DNA from: Lentibacillus lipolyticus
Lineage (GTDB): Bacteria; Bacillota; Bacilli; Bacillales; Amphibacillaceae
NCBI GenBank assembly: GCA_004145795.1
Contig: SEIO01000007.1
Span: forward strand, 1 to 64,000
DNA: 64,000 bases
Direction: 5' to 3'
Each line of letters opens with the position of its first letter. The stretch's first letter is position 1. The notes beneath the pieces were generated by a model that saw nothing but the letters and a program-made list of their open reading frames with translations, did not search any database and was not told where the DNA came from. Of the stretch, positions 53,580-61,544 are shown one piece after another. The translations under genes and the position numbers were made by a program.

Positions 53580-53600
53580 TTTCGCCCTATGTAAGAAAAA

Positions 53601-53873
53601 TTATTGAACACTTTCTTTAAGGGCCTTACCTGGTTTGAATGCAGGAACTTTACTTGCAGGAATTTTAATTTCTTCCCCTGTCTGCGGGTTACGTCCTTTC
53701 CGTTCTGAACGTTCACGTACTTCAAAATTGCCAAAGCCAATTAATTGTACCTTTTCACCTTGTTTTAGTGAATCCATGACAGAGTCAAAAACTGCATCTA
53801 CGGCTTTCGTAGCATCTTTTTTGGAAAGGTCGCTTTTTTCTGCGACAGCATCTATCAATTCTGTTTTATTCAT
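53601..53873 (-). CDS. hbs: DNA-binding protein HU
   Basis: 90-aa histone-like protein that bends and compacts DNA as a dimer. [24 protein letters not shown] and the arm [16 protein letters not shown] with KPGKALK are a near-perfect HU pattern. GGAGGAGGTG precedes the ATG; 20 in-frame codons upstream are leader. A candidate promoter lies about 130 bp upstream and a strong terminator follows. Upstream neighbour is spoIVA, as in B. subtilis. Confidence 0.97.
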   Translation of the reverse strand: MNKTELIDAVAEKSDLSKKDATKAVDAVFDSVMDSLKQGEKVQLIGFGNFEVRERSERKGRNPQTGEEIKIPASKVPAFKPGKALKESVQ

Positions 53874-53998
53874 GACATTCACCTCCTCCCAAGAAGTTTC
53901 CAAACGGTATTGGAACATCATGTAAGTATACAATCATTTGTTCCCAATTCATCACCATTTTTATACCTAAAGCCATCAATTCAATGATGACAAGGCTT

Positions 53999-54027
53999 AT
54001 ATTAAACGAGATTGGAACAAAATTCAA
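53999..54027 (-). promoter_or_regulatory. candidate sigma-A promoter of hbs
   Basis: On the minus strand TTGAAT, 17 bp, TAATAT, about 125 nt before the hbs start. In the 310-bp hbs-spoIVA gap; B. subtilis hbs also has upstream promoters with a leader. Confidence 0.55.
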
Positions 54028-54085
54028 CAATAAGCGCCGAATTCACCCATTTTAAATTCAAATTCAGACCTTTTCCACGTTTTGT

Positions 54086-54099
54086 CCCAGTATACTGGG
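54086..54099. promoter_or_regulatory. 14-bp perfect palindrome upstream of the hbs promoter
   Basis: CCCAGTATACTGGG, extending imperfectly outward (GTCCCAGT...ACTGGGGAAC). It lies about 60 bp upstream of the candidate hbs -35 and could be an operator. I do not recognise the binding factor. The rest of the gap shows no gene. Confidence 0.3.
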
Positions 54100-54218
54100 G
54101 AACTATGGGAAGGGCAAGCGACAAACCTTCCAAATCCCCACGCATTGCCTATACTGGATATATACGACGCAAACGTGTAAAATCCTGCCTGACCCGAAAA
54201 TTTAAATTTATAAATTAC

Positions 54219-54248
54219 AAAAAAATAGCAACTATGTATAGCTGCTAT
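54219..54248 (-). terminator. terminator of spoIVA, overlapping its stop codon
   Basis: ATAGCAGCTA/TAGTTGCTAT (one G-T), then TTTTTTTG on the minus strand. The spoIVA TAG lies in the 5' arm. Confidence 0.85.
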
Positions 54249-55723
54249 AAAATAATCGCTATTAAACCACCCGACCCTTCGTTGATTATCCGTTCGAGTG
54301 TATCTTTTAATTTGTATCTGGCATTTTCCGGCATGAGTGAAATTTTCGCCTGTATACCCTCCCTGACAATCGAACTTAAGGATCTTCCGAAAATATCGGA
54401 TTCCCAGATTGACAATGGGTCTTCCTCAAAGTCCTGCATCAAGTATCGGACCAATTCTTCACTTTGCTTCTCTGTACCAATGATAGGTGCAAACTCTGAC
54501 TCTACATCAACCTTCACCATGTGAATAGATGGCGCAATTGCCTTCAGCCGTACGCCGAACCTCGAACCTTGACGGATAATTTCCGGCTCATCCAATTCCA
54601 TATCTTCTAGTTGCGGGGCAGCGATGCCATAGCCGGTTTGTTTGACCATCTGCAATGCACCTGCAACTTGATCATATTCGCGTTTCGCATGTGCAAATTC
54701 CTGCATTAATTCAAGCAAATGTTCTTTGCCGCGTATTTCTTCACCAACGATTTCTTTCAGTACCTCGTCATACAAATAGTCCGGAGCATGCAGGTCAATT
54801 TCCGCTATTCCTTCTCCCATTTCTATACCTGCAAGGTTTGCGCTCTCAATATAATCATATCCACTAAAATCGCCGACGATGCTATCAACATCCCGAAGTC
54901 TGCGAATATTTTTCACCGTCGTCTGAATCGCTTCTTGATAATCTTTACGAAGCCAATGATCATCATGCAGTACCATTACCCAGCTTGGAAGGTTTACGTT
55001 CACTTCTAATACCGGGAACTCATAAAGCGCCTCCCGCATCACATTATAAACATCGTGTTCGGACATTGATTCAACACTCATTGCCAACACCGGTATATCA
55101 TGCTTTTCTGATAATTCCTGGCGCAACAGTTCGGTTTCATGACTGGTTGGCCGTGCTGAGTTGATGACCATTATAAATGGCTTGCCAACTTCTTTCATTT
55201 CTTCTACAATTTTTTCTTCCGGTTCTTCATAGTCCGTGCGTTCGATGTCACCAAATGATCCATCCGTTGTGATGACAACACCAATGGTGGAATGTTCCTG
55301 AATGACTTTTCTCGTACCAATCTCAGCTGCATCGTGAAAAGGTATTGGTTCTTCATACCATGGTGTATGAATCATTCTTGGTCCGTTCTCATCTTCAAAT
55401 CCTTTTGCCCCTTCTACTGCGTAACCGACACAATCCACCAGACGGACATTTACATCGAGACCTTCATCAACATGGACAGATACTGCCTGGTTGGGAATGA
55501 ATTTTGGTTCAGTTGTCATAATCGTTCTTCCGGCTGCACTTTGCGGCAGTTCGTCCTGTGCTCTGTCACGTTCCCCTTCATCTGCAATGTTTGGCAGAAT
55601 GCCCAATTCCATAAAACGTTTAATAAAAGTTGATTTCCCGGTCCGAACAGCACCTACAATCCCAAGGTAAATATCTCCATTCGTCCGTTTCGAAATATCT
55701 TTAAAAATATCAACTTTCTCCAA
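54245..55723 (-). CDS. spoIVA: spore coat morphogenetic ATPase SpoIVA
   Basis: 492-aa protein that polymerises with ATP hydrolysis on the forespore surface as the coat basement layer and is needed for cortex formation. Walker A GAVRTGKS (about residues 24-31) and a C-terminal hydrophobic end (GLIAIIL) needed for localisation are visible; length equals B. subtilis SpoIVA. Initiates at TTG with GGGAGGGG five bases upstream. A sigma-E type promoter lies about 70 bp upstream, fitting mother-cell expression. Its presence shows an endospore former. Confidence 0.97.
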   Translation of the reverse strand: MEKVDIFKDISKRTNGDIYLGIVGAVRTGKSTFIKRFMELGILPNIADEGERDRAQDELPQSAAGRTIMTTEPKFIPNQAVSVHVDEGLDVNVRLVDCVGYAVEGAKGFEDENGPRMIHTPWYEEPIPFHDAAEIGTRKVIQEHSTIGVVITTDGSFGDIERTDYEEPEEKIVEEMKEVGKPFIMVINSARPTSHETELLRQELSEKHDIPVLAMSVESMSEHDVYNVMREALYEFPVLEVNVNLPSWVMVLHDDHWLRKDYQEAIQTTVKNIRRLRDVDSIVGDFSGYDYIESANLAGIEMGEGIAEIDLHAPDYLYDEVLKEIVGEEIRGKEHLLELMQEFAHAKREYDQVAGALQMVKQTGYGIAAPQLEDMELDEPEIIRQGSRFGVRLKAIAPSIHMVKVDVESEFAPIIGTEKQSEELVRYLMQDFEEDPLSIWESDIFGRSLSSIVREGIQAKISLMPENARYKLKDTLERIINEGSGGLIAIIL

Positions 55724-55794
55724 GTGATCCCCTCCCGATCTCCTTTTGCGTAATCTCCATAATCATAAAATTCCTGCGATTGCTTGACATTACA

Positions 55795-55824
55795 AGTCTA
55801 TGATGTTGTCCTATCGGAATATGA
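55795..55824 (-). promoter_or_regulatory. sigma-E promoter of spoIVA
   Basis: On the minus strand TCATATT, 15 bp, CATAGACT, close to the sigma-E consensus (ATATT and CATACAnT). About 70 nt upstream of the TTG start. Confidence 0.7.
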
Positions 55825-55877
55825 CCTAATAAGGGCTAAAAGAATAAAAAAGATGAATCCTTCTTAAGAATAATAAT

Positions 55878-55915
55878 AAAAATCCCTTGCAACACAATAT
55901 ATGTTACAAGGGATT
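55878..55915 (-). terminator. intrinsic terminator of yphE-yphF
   Basis: On the minus strand AATCCCTTGTAACA pairs with TGTTGCAAGGGATT (one G-T), then TTTATTATTATT. Confidence 0.8.
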
Positions 55916-55927
55916 GAATATGAATAA

Positions 55928-56665
55928 TTATTTAGATTTAACAGAGACCTGGAATACAGGCTCTCCATTCCGGATGGTGTATGGCAAGGAATATGCAGGT
56001 ACAAAAGGTCCGTTTTCAGCAAGTATGTACCGGATGTCGTCTCCTTGCTCGTAATGATGCTCATACTTGTCCAACGCACGGTTTAAATCAATACGGTAAT
56101 CGACATATAAATCGCCCTTGGTATCCATAACAATTGGAAGGTTTTCTTGTGAATAGGGGCTTTTCACATACGGACGTTTATCAAGACCTAGCTTTTCATA
56201 GTCAATCTGAAAGATTCCTTCTGATATTTCGTTTCCAAATGGCGGATATATATGCTCGTTGCGGTAGGCTTGCAGTTTTATTGTTATTTGTCTTATCGCA
56301 TCGGCAATCCGCAAGTCAATTAATTTAACCCTTGGGTCTTTCTCAGGCGTAATAATGGTGTACTGATATAAACCACCGTTTTCATAGGCTGTTTCCGGTA
56401 TTTCTGACAACAGATTTCGCTCCTTAAGAGATTGAAAGTCAACTAAATATTTCCGGAAAATCGGCGTATCACTTGCTTTTGTTTTAATAGGCACAAGCCC
56501 TTGTGTTTCTTCCCTATATTGATCAACAGCTGTTTGTACCTTTTTTAGCTGCAATTCATTCGGTGTACTGTTTTTGGACATTTCACTTTGCGGGTAAAGG
56601 CAGCCGCTCAGGAGTGTGACCATCAGCAATAAACAGACAAGTCTTTGATATGTATGATTCATCAT
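55928..56665 (-). CDS. yphF: lipoprotein YphF
   Basis: 245-aa predicted lipoprotein: hydrophobic signal with lipobox LLSGC (Cys about 20) and an extracytoplasmic domain of unknown fold. Matches YphF by position, size and the RVKLIDLRIADAIRQI region. AGGAGG six bases before the first of two adjacent ATGs sets the start; an upstream extension overlaps yphE. Follows yphE by ten bp. In B. subtilis linked to sporulation-stage expression; role unknown. Confidence 0.82.
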   Translation of the reverse strand: MMNHTYQRLVCLLLMVTLLSGCLYPQSEMSKNSTPNELQLKKVQTAVDQYREETQGLVPIKTKASDTPIFRKYLVDFQSLKERNLLSEIPETAYENGGLYQYTIITPEKDPRVKLIDLRIADAIRQITIKLQAYRNEHIYPPFGNEISEGIFQIDYEKLGLDKRPYVKSPYSQENLPIVMDTKGDLYVDYRIDLNRALDKYEHHYEQGDDIRYILAENGPFVPAYSLPYTIRNGEPVFQVSVKSK

Positions 56666-56675
56666 GTGAAACCTC

Positions 56676-56873
56676 CTATCGTGTTGGTCCGCTAAAAACA
56701 ATATAAATAATAATGACAGCACCGAACAGTAATGACAAGTAGGCCAGTAACGAAACAACTCCTGCCAGCCAGCCTTTCAATTTATACCTGCTGAACAAAA
56801 CAAGCCCCATGGCTAAAAGCAGAAGACCCATGCCAATGAACGAAATCCACATATTCAGCATTCCTTCAGACAT
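56676..56873 (-). CDS. yphE: YphE family membrane protein (DUF2768)
   Basis: 65-aa protein with two hydrophobic spans (about 7-27 and 36-60) linked by a basic loop (SRYKLKG). Matches DUF2768/YphE by position and pattern; unknown function. GAGGTG six bases before the ATG is used; a GTG inside that site is out of place as a start. Cotranscribed with yphF. Confidence 0.82.
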   Translation of the reverse strand: MSEGMLNMWISFIGMGLLLLAMGLVLFSRYKLKGWLAGVVSLLAYLSLLFGAVIIIYIVFSGPTR

Positions 56874-56940
56874 TTCATTCACCTCAATTCATAACAGTAA
56901 ACAACGTGTATTATAACATAATTGATAAAAAGACAGACAT

Positions 56941-56981
56941 AAAAAATTCCCGGGAGAAGGGGGCTGTCTTCTTCCCGGAAT
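56941..56981 (-). terminator. intrinsic terminator of spoVIF
   Basis: On the minus strand ATTCCGGGAAGAAG pairs with CTTCTCCCGGGAAT (slight bulge), then TTTTTTATG. Confidence 0.85.
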
Positions 56982-57079
56982 GACTAAATAATACCCACTG
57001 CAACTCTATCCATGAATGCTTGTGCGATTTAGCTTATGCAAGCATACAAAACGATGTATCCTCACTTGCCCAGATACCT

Positions 57080-57340
57080 CTATTTTTTAAACATTTTGTT
57101 TAATGTCTGCATATCCACAGGCATATTATTCTTGGTTATCGTCTCAACAATCTTGTCTTCCTTTGACTTGGATATTGGCTGATCGGCCATTTTTGCTAAG
57201 TTTTGAACGAGCTGCCTAACCGTAGTTTCATCTGAAAAATCGGCGTTTTTAACAGAATCCGCAACTTTATAAATGTCGTTTGGATTAAGGTCTGTCTGTT
57301 TCTGTACTTTGTCAAAAAGATTATCTTGAGAATTACTCAT
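57080..57340 (-). CDS. spoVIF: stage VI sporulation protein F (SpoVIF-like)
   Basis: 86-aa soluble protein. The family pattern is clear: DIYKVADSVKNADFSDETTVRQLV, PISKSKEDKIVETI, NNMPVDMQTLNKMFKK at the end. SpoVIF (YjcC) is a mother-cell protein needed for late coat assembly in B. subtilis, where its gene is far from gpsA. Here it is just after gpsA and has a mother-cell-type promoter in the 66-bp gap. AAGGAGGCGAGCAT precedes the ATG. Confidence 0.85.
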   Translation of the reverse strand: MSNSQDNLFDKVQKQTDLNPNDIYKVADSVKNADFSDETTVRQLVQNLAKMADQPISKSKEDKIVETITKNNMPVDMQTLNKMFKK

Positions 57341-57371
57341 ATGCTCGCCTCCTTGCATTACTATTTCTACT

Positions 57372-57400
57372 TATTGTATGCATGGCAGGCGATTACGTGT
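57372..57400 (-). promoter_or_regulatory. sigma-K/sigma-E-type promoter of spoVIF
   Basis: On the minus strand ACAC, 16 bp, CATACAATA, which fits the sigma-K form (AC at -35, CATAnnnTA at -10). Directly after gpsA; start would be about 25 nt before the spoVIF site. Confidence 0.6.
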
Positions 57401-57406
57401 CAGTTG

Positions 57407-58450
57407 TCAGTCAGAGCAGTCCATTCGCATAAATGCCGATAAATCGTCCATTTCTTCCCGTTTATTCCTTTTCATCAACTGATCAACTACATCCCTTGGC
57501 TTTTTATCTTCAAATAAAACCTGGTGAAGCCCGTTTGTTATCGGCATCTCAATTTGCTGTAATTGTGCGAATTGACTGGCCGCTTTGGTTGTGCGAACAC
57601 CCTCTACAGCCATTCCCATCTGCTCCAGCACGTCATCAAGCTTGTACCCTTTCCCCAAGAGGTTACCTGCACGCCAGTTTCGGCTGTGCGTGCTTGTACA
57701 TGTAACAATCAGATCACCGACACCAGGTAGTCCCAAAAACGTCAGCGGACTGGCACCTAGAGAAGCGCCAAGCCGGCTTATTTCAGCCAGACCTCTCGTT
57801 ATTAGCGCTGCCTTTGCGTTATCACCATAATCCAACCCATCCGAAATACCTGCTCCCAGTGCAATAATATTTTTAAGTGCGCCGCCCAATTCGATGCCAA
57901 TCATGTCCGTACTTGTATAAACGCGAAATGACTCGTTAATGAACAAGTCCTGTGCAAAGGCAGCATTCTCCTCGTTGACAGATGATACGGTAACAGTGGT
58001 GGGCTGGCGTTCTCCAACCTCTTCGGCATGACTTGGACCGGAAAGCACCACAATATCATTTTCATTATATGCGTCCATCTCTTCACTGATTAGCTGTGAT
58101 ACACGTTTCAGTGATACCGGTTCAATGCCTTTGGTAGCATGGATAAGTGTTGGACGGTGATCTTGATCAAGTTTGCTGTTTAATTCACTGCAAACGTCGC
58201 GGATCGCTTTGGTTGGTACGACGATAACAATGGCCGAGACATCATCAATTGCCTTTTCTAGTTCATGATGTGCTTTAATCCGTTCCGGAACCCGAACCTG
58301 TAAATACTTTTCATTTGTATGGTTTGAATTTATCTCCTCAGCCTGCTGTCTTCGATGTGTCCACAGCCTTACATCATGTCCATTATCCGCTAGCACAATG
58401 CTAAGTGCAGTACCCCAGCTGCCTGCACCTAAAACTGCTATTTTCTGCAA
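57407..58450 (-). CDS. gpsA: glycerol-3-phosphate dehydrogenase [NAD(P)+]
   Basis: 347-aa biosynthetic enzyme making sn-glycerol-3-phosphate for phospholipids. N-terminal VLGAGSWGTALS (NAD), SGPSHAEEV, GGALKNIIALGAGI (catalytic Lys) and DLIVTCTSTHSRN motifs are intact. Initiates at TTG five bases after GGGGGGAG. Follows der by 14 bp, the usual der-gpsA order. PlsC in this window uses lysophosphatidate made from its product. Confidence 0.96.
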   Translation of the reverse strand: MQKIAVLGAGSWGTALSIVLADNGHDVRLWTHRRQQAEEINSNHTNEKYLQVRVPERIKAHHELEKAIDDVSAIVIVVPTKAIRDVCSELNSKLDQDHRPTLIHATKGIEPVSLKRVSQLISEEMDAYNENDIVVLSGPSHAEEVGERQPTTVTVSSVNEENAAFAQDLFINESFRVYTSTDMIGIELGGALKNIIALGAGISDGLDYGDNAKAALITRGLAEISRLGASLGASPLTFLGLPGVGDLIVTCTSTHSRNWRAGNLLGKGYKLDDVLEQMGMAVEGVRTTKAASQFAQLQQIEMPITNGLHQVLFEDKKPRDVVDQLMKRNKREEMDDLSAFMRMDCSD

Positions 58451-58464
58451 TGCTACTCCCCCCC

Positions 58465-59775
58465 TTATGCGCGTTTTCGGGCAAAAATATTAACTGGTGT
58501 TCCGACAAAGCCAAAAGCTTCCCTTATCCTGTTTTCCAGAAATCGTTTATACGAAAAATGTACTAAAGCCGGGTCATTAACAAAAACAACAAATGACGGT
58601 GGTTTCACAGCGACTTGTGTGGCATAAAGCACTTTTAGACGTTTGCCTTTCATGGTCGGCGTCGGATTTATCGCTAATGAATCCATAATCACATCATTTA
58701 AGACATTCGTCGGAACGCGTTTTGCATGATTCTCACTGGCGGTTTTAATTGCTGGAATCAATGTATGCAGCCGTTTTTTTGTTTTCGCTGATAAAAATAC
58801 AATCGGTGCATAATCCAGATATTGAAATTGGGAACGAACTTTTTCCTCAAATTCCTTCATAGATTTTTCATCTTTGTCTACGGTGTCCCACTTATTCACA
58901 ACAAGAATAATGGCTTTTCCCGCTTCATGAGCATATCCGGCAATTTTTTTATCTTGTTCCCTTATGCCGGTTTCCGCATCGATTAACGCCAAAACTACAT
59001 CAGAACGCTCAATTGCTTTTAACGCACGGAGAACACTGTACTTTTCTGCTGCTTCATATACTTTTCCGCGTTTCCGCATGCCAGCTGTATCAATAATGAC
59101 AAAATCCTGGCCATCGTTATGTAAGTGCGTGTCGATTGCTTCCCTTGTCGTTCCTTCCATATCACTGACGATGACACGGTTTTCATTCAACATGGCGTTG
59201 ACAAGAGAGGATTTCCCTACATTGGGTCTCCCAATAACGCTAAAGTAAATCGTGTCTTCATCGTGACTGTCCTGTTGCTGTTCGGGAAAGTACCCGACAA
59301 CTGTATCCAGCAAATCGCCAAGTCCTAGCCCATGAGCACCTGAAATTGGATGCGGTTCTCCAAAGCCCAATGCATAATAATCATATATGGCTTCACGCAT
59401 TTCGGGGTTGTCTATTTTGTTAACCCCCACAACAACTGGTTTATTCGATTTATACAAGATTTTGGCAACCTCTTCGTCCGCAGCCGTGATTCCTTCCTGT
59501 CCATTGAGCATAAAAATAATCACATCCGCTTCATCAATGGCAATTTCTGCTTGATGTCGCATTTGGACAAGCAGCGGTTCATCAGTCATCTCAATTCCGC
59601 CGGTGTCAATCAAATCAAAAGTTGTCGTAAGCCACTCCGCTTTCGCATAAATACGATCGCGTGTCACACCGGGGGTATCTTCTACAATCGATATCCGCTC
59701 ACCGACCAATCGGTTAAAAATAGTTGATTTTCCTACGTTTGGTCTTCCTACAATTGCTACAACAGATTTCCTCAT
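58465..59775 (-). CDS. der: ribosome biogenesis GTPase Der (EngA)
   Basis: 436-aa essential GTPase for 50S assembly. Two tandem G domains: GRPNVGKS at about 10-17 with DTPG/DTGG switch regions and NKID, and a second GRPNVGKSS at about 182 with DTAGMRKRG and NKWD; the C-terminal KH-like domain follows (to [15 protein letters not shown]). AAAGGA precedes the ATG; 29 codons upstream in frame are unsupported. Cotranscribed with gpsA; yphA is 93 bp upstream. Confidence 0.97.
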   Translation of the reverse strand: MRKSVVAIVGRPNVGKSTIFNRLVGERISIVEDTPGVTRDRIYAKAEWLTTTFDLIDTGGIEMTDEPLLVQMRHQAEIAIDEADVIIFMLNGQEGITAADEEVAKILYKSNKPVVVGVNKIDNPEMREAIYDYYALGFGEPHPISGAHGLGLGDLLDTVVGYFPEQQQDSHDEDTIYFSVIGRPNVGKSSLVNAMLNENRVIVSDMEGTTREAIDTHLHNDGQDFVIIDTAGMRKRGKVYEAAEKYSVLRALKAIERSDVVLALIDAETGIREQDKKIAGYAHEAGKAIILVVNKWDTVDKDEKSMKEFEEKVRSQFQYLDYAPIVFLSAKTKKRLHTLIPAIKTASENHAKRVPTNVLNDVIMDSLAINPTPTMKGKRLKVLYATQVAVKPPSFVVFVNDPALVHFSYKRFLENRIREAFGFVGTPVNIFARKRA

Positions 59776-59868
59776 GAAAAGGACATCCTTTCCGCTTCTC
59801 TCTAAATCAATACTAGGTAAACATTCTAGCAAAAGAAAGCTGTAAGCACAATTATAGTACAAAACTTC

Positions 59869-60486
59869 TTATTGTGCCTTCTTTTTGACAAAAGGGGCTG
59901 GTTTCAATACAGTGCTTTTGAGCGTGTCTTTTAGTTTGCGTTTTCCCGCCGCCAATACGTGTTGGAAGACTAAGGCGGCGACAAGGATGATTGCAGTATC
60001 AAAAAATCGCATGTCACCAATCACATCCGGTAACGAATAACTGGACAGAATAATGCTGTACAGCCATTCCCCGCCAGCCATACCTGACAAGCAGCTGATC
60101 AATCTGTTCCGGAACCCCTTGGTAAGCAAAATTGCCAATAAAAAAGGGACGAGTGGTTGCATAGCAAGCCGCGGAACAAACAATTCCAACGGTGTGGAAA
60201 CATACCAAATAAGAACGCCGGCATATCCTATCATAACGATAAATGAAACTGTGAAGTGAAAGACAGTACGAGGCAGTCTGGCCGAAAGACAGAATGTGAC
60301 CGCCAGCAGCACAGCGTAGCTTAATGAAAATGTGAATGCAGCAATGGTCAACTGAAAATAGGAAAGAAAAATCAATAATAAAGCGCAGGTCATCAGAAAT
60401 GTGCGCAGTTTTCCATCCGGCATAAAGAATATAACAATTATACATCCTATCCATGCAAACCAATAAAAAATAAGTCCATCACTCAT
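59869..60486 (-). CDS. yphA: YphA membrane protein
   Basis: 205-aa integral membrane protein with about six hydrophobic segments and a basic C-terminal tail (KRKLKDT...KKKAQ). Equivalent in place and size to B. subtilis YphA, unknown function. AGGTG six bases before ATG sets the start. A 1.06-kb stretch of repeats separates it from rpsA. Family identity rests mainly on synteny and membrane pattern. Confidence 0.72.
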   Translation of the reverse strand: MSDGLIFYWFAWIGCIIVIFFMPDGKLRTFLMTCALLLIFLSYFQLTIAAFTFSLSYAVLLAVTFCLSARLPRTVFHFTVSFIVMIGYAGVLIWYVSTPLELFVPRLAMQPLVPFLLAILLTKGFRNRLISCLSGMAGGEWLYSIILSSYSLPDVIGDMRFFDTAIILVAALVFQHVLAAGKRKLKDTLKSTVLKPAPFVKKKAQ

Positions 60487-60541
60487 AATAAACACCTGCC
60501 ATTACCAGTATGGCAGACTTTTAGAAGCGTTAAACATGAGA

Positions 60542-60557
60542 ATGAGGCTGGGACAAA
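60542..60557. repeat. displaced left arm of an AGGCTGGGAC hairpin element
   Basis: GAGGCTGGGACAAAAT, the same as the left outer arm at 2153. Its partner arm TTGTTCCAGCTTC is found about 950 bp away at 61502, beyond element B, with 11 of 13 bases pairing. Probably one hairpin element opened by insertion (inference). Confidence 0.55.
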
Positions 60558-60725
60558 ATGAAAATCACGAGCATAAAAGCTGAATAATGGCTGGAACACA
60601 GTATGACGCTGGGATAAGTCTTATCTACCGCTGCGGAAAAAGCAATTCTAGTTTAGGTGGACATCTATTAGAAAAAAGGCCGTTTTCTTAAAAGCCTTGC
60701 TTTACCTTAAAAAATAAAACGCAGA

Positions 60726-61418
60726 TGAACAATATGTATAAAATGCGTCGTAGTTTTGTATGAGTGTTAGACCACCGCTACGGAAATACACTGGGGTGCT
60801 CGTCGTGTTGCAAGTGGTTTCAGTGAAGCAGCACTCCTCGCAACTCGCAGTCTACTCGGTGGATGTTTTGCTCGTCGCTTTCCGCGGGGGAGTGGTGAGC
60901 CTCCTCGAACTCTGTTCTGCGGGGTCTCATCTAGGCCTCTGCTTCGACGAACACGACGTTCTAGTGTCGGCGTTGGTCACAGGACGTGACCGAATTTAGC
61001 CGACCCACAGGAGTCTCCGTGTATTTCCTCCGCTGGTTTGTGCTTAACAACTTCATTTATTGCTAATGATGAACTGATATTTTGATGGTTGATTGCAGCG
61101 GAGGGCAGTCGACTCCTCGAAAAAGGAAAGCACTTTTTCTTCGTGCGATGTATCGCCGCCGTAGCCTTCCTTGTCCTGCGGGAACAGCACGTGTCTGAAG
61201 CCCCCGCAGGAAGCATGGTTCAAAGGCTAAGAGCGCCACGTCCTGTGGCAACGCCTTTGTGACCAACGTCCTGTTGGCCCGAGGCTGAAGCCGTGCCCGC
61301 GGAAAGCGACTGCCCGGAGCGGAATTCAACGCCACTCTGTTATAGTGTGGTAGACCAGTCTTCCATTTAAGTTACGACGCATTTTCTATCAACTGCGCTG
61401 GAAAGACAATAAAGTTCA
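60726..61418. repeat. foldback (MITE-like) mosaic element B
   Basis: Same outer ends (TGAAC/GTTCA) and same 11-bp inverted repeat AATGCGTCGTA (60742) / TACGACGCATT (61373-61383) as element A. The left 125 bp are almost identical to A. The interior differs: one module (GCGATACATC...TTTTTC hairpin with CAGGACAAGGAA) that is forward in A is inverted here, and another (TAGTGTCGGCGTTGG...CGAATTTAGCCG) is shared with the 14.5-kb fragment. CCCGCGGAAAGCG...GGAGCGGAATTCAAC near the right is the widespread Bacillaceae intergenic repeat. No credible gene; frames here are noise. Confidence 0.8.
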
Positions 61419-61427
61419 CGAAATGAG

Positions 61428-61487
61428 TAAATAAAAAATCCGAACTGATTTCAACAGAAATAATGTTGAATCATTGTTCGGATTTTT
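61428..61487 (-). terminator. terminator of rpsA, second copy of the CCGAAC hairpin
   Basis: AAAAATCCGAAC/GTTCGGATTTTT with a 30-nt loop; T-runs on both strands. Nearly the same as the inner hairpin at 2178-2223, with the same right flank (GTTGCCTCTATTC against GTTGTCTCTATTC). It would terminate rpsA. Confidence 0.85.
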
Positions 61488-61544
61488 GTTGCCTCTATTC
61501 TATTGTTCCAGCTTCTTTCATCTGGAGTGACTAGCCGGCGTCAA

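Noticed and set aside
60760-61335. Three frames of 79-90 codons
   Set aside because: Within element B, frame not kept relative to element A; basic, Cys/Ser/Arg-rich nonsense composition typical of repeat DNA.
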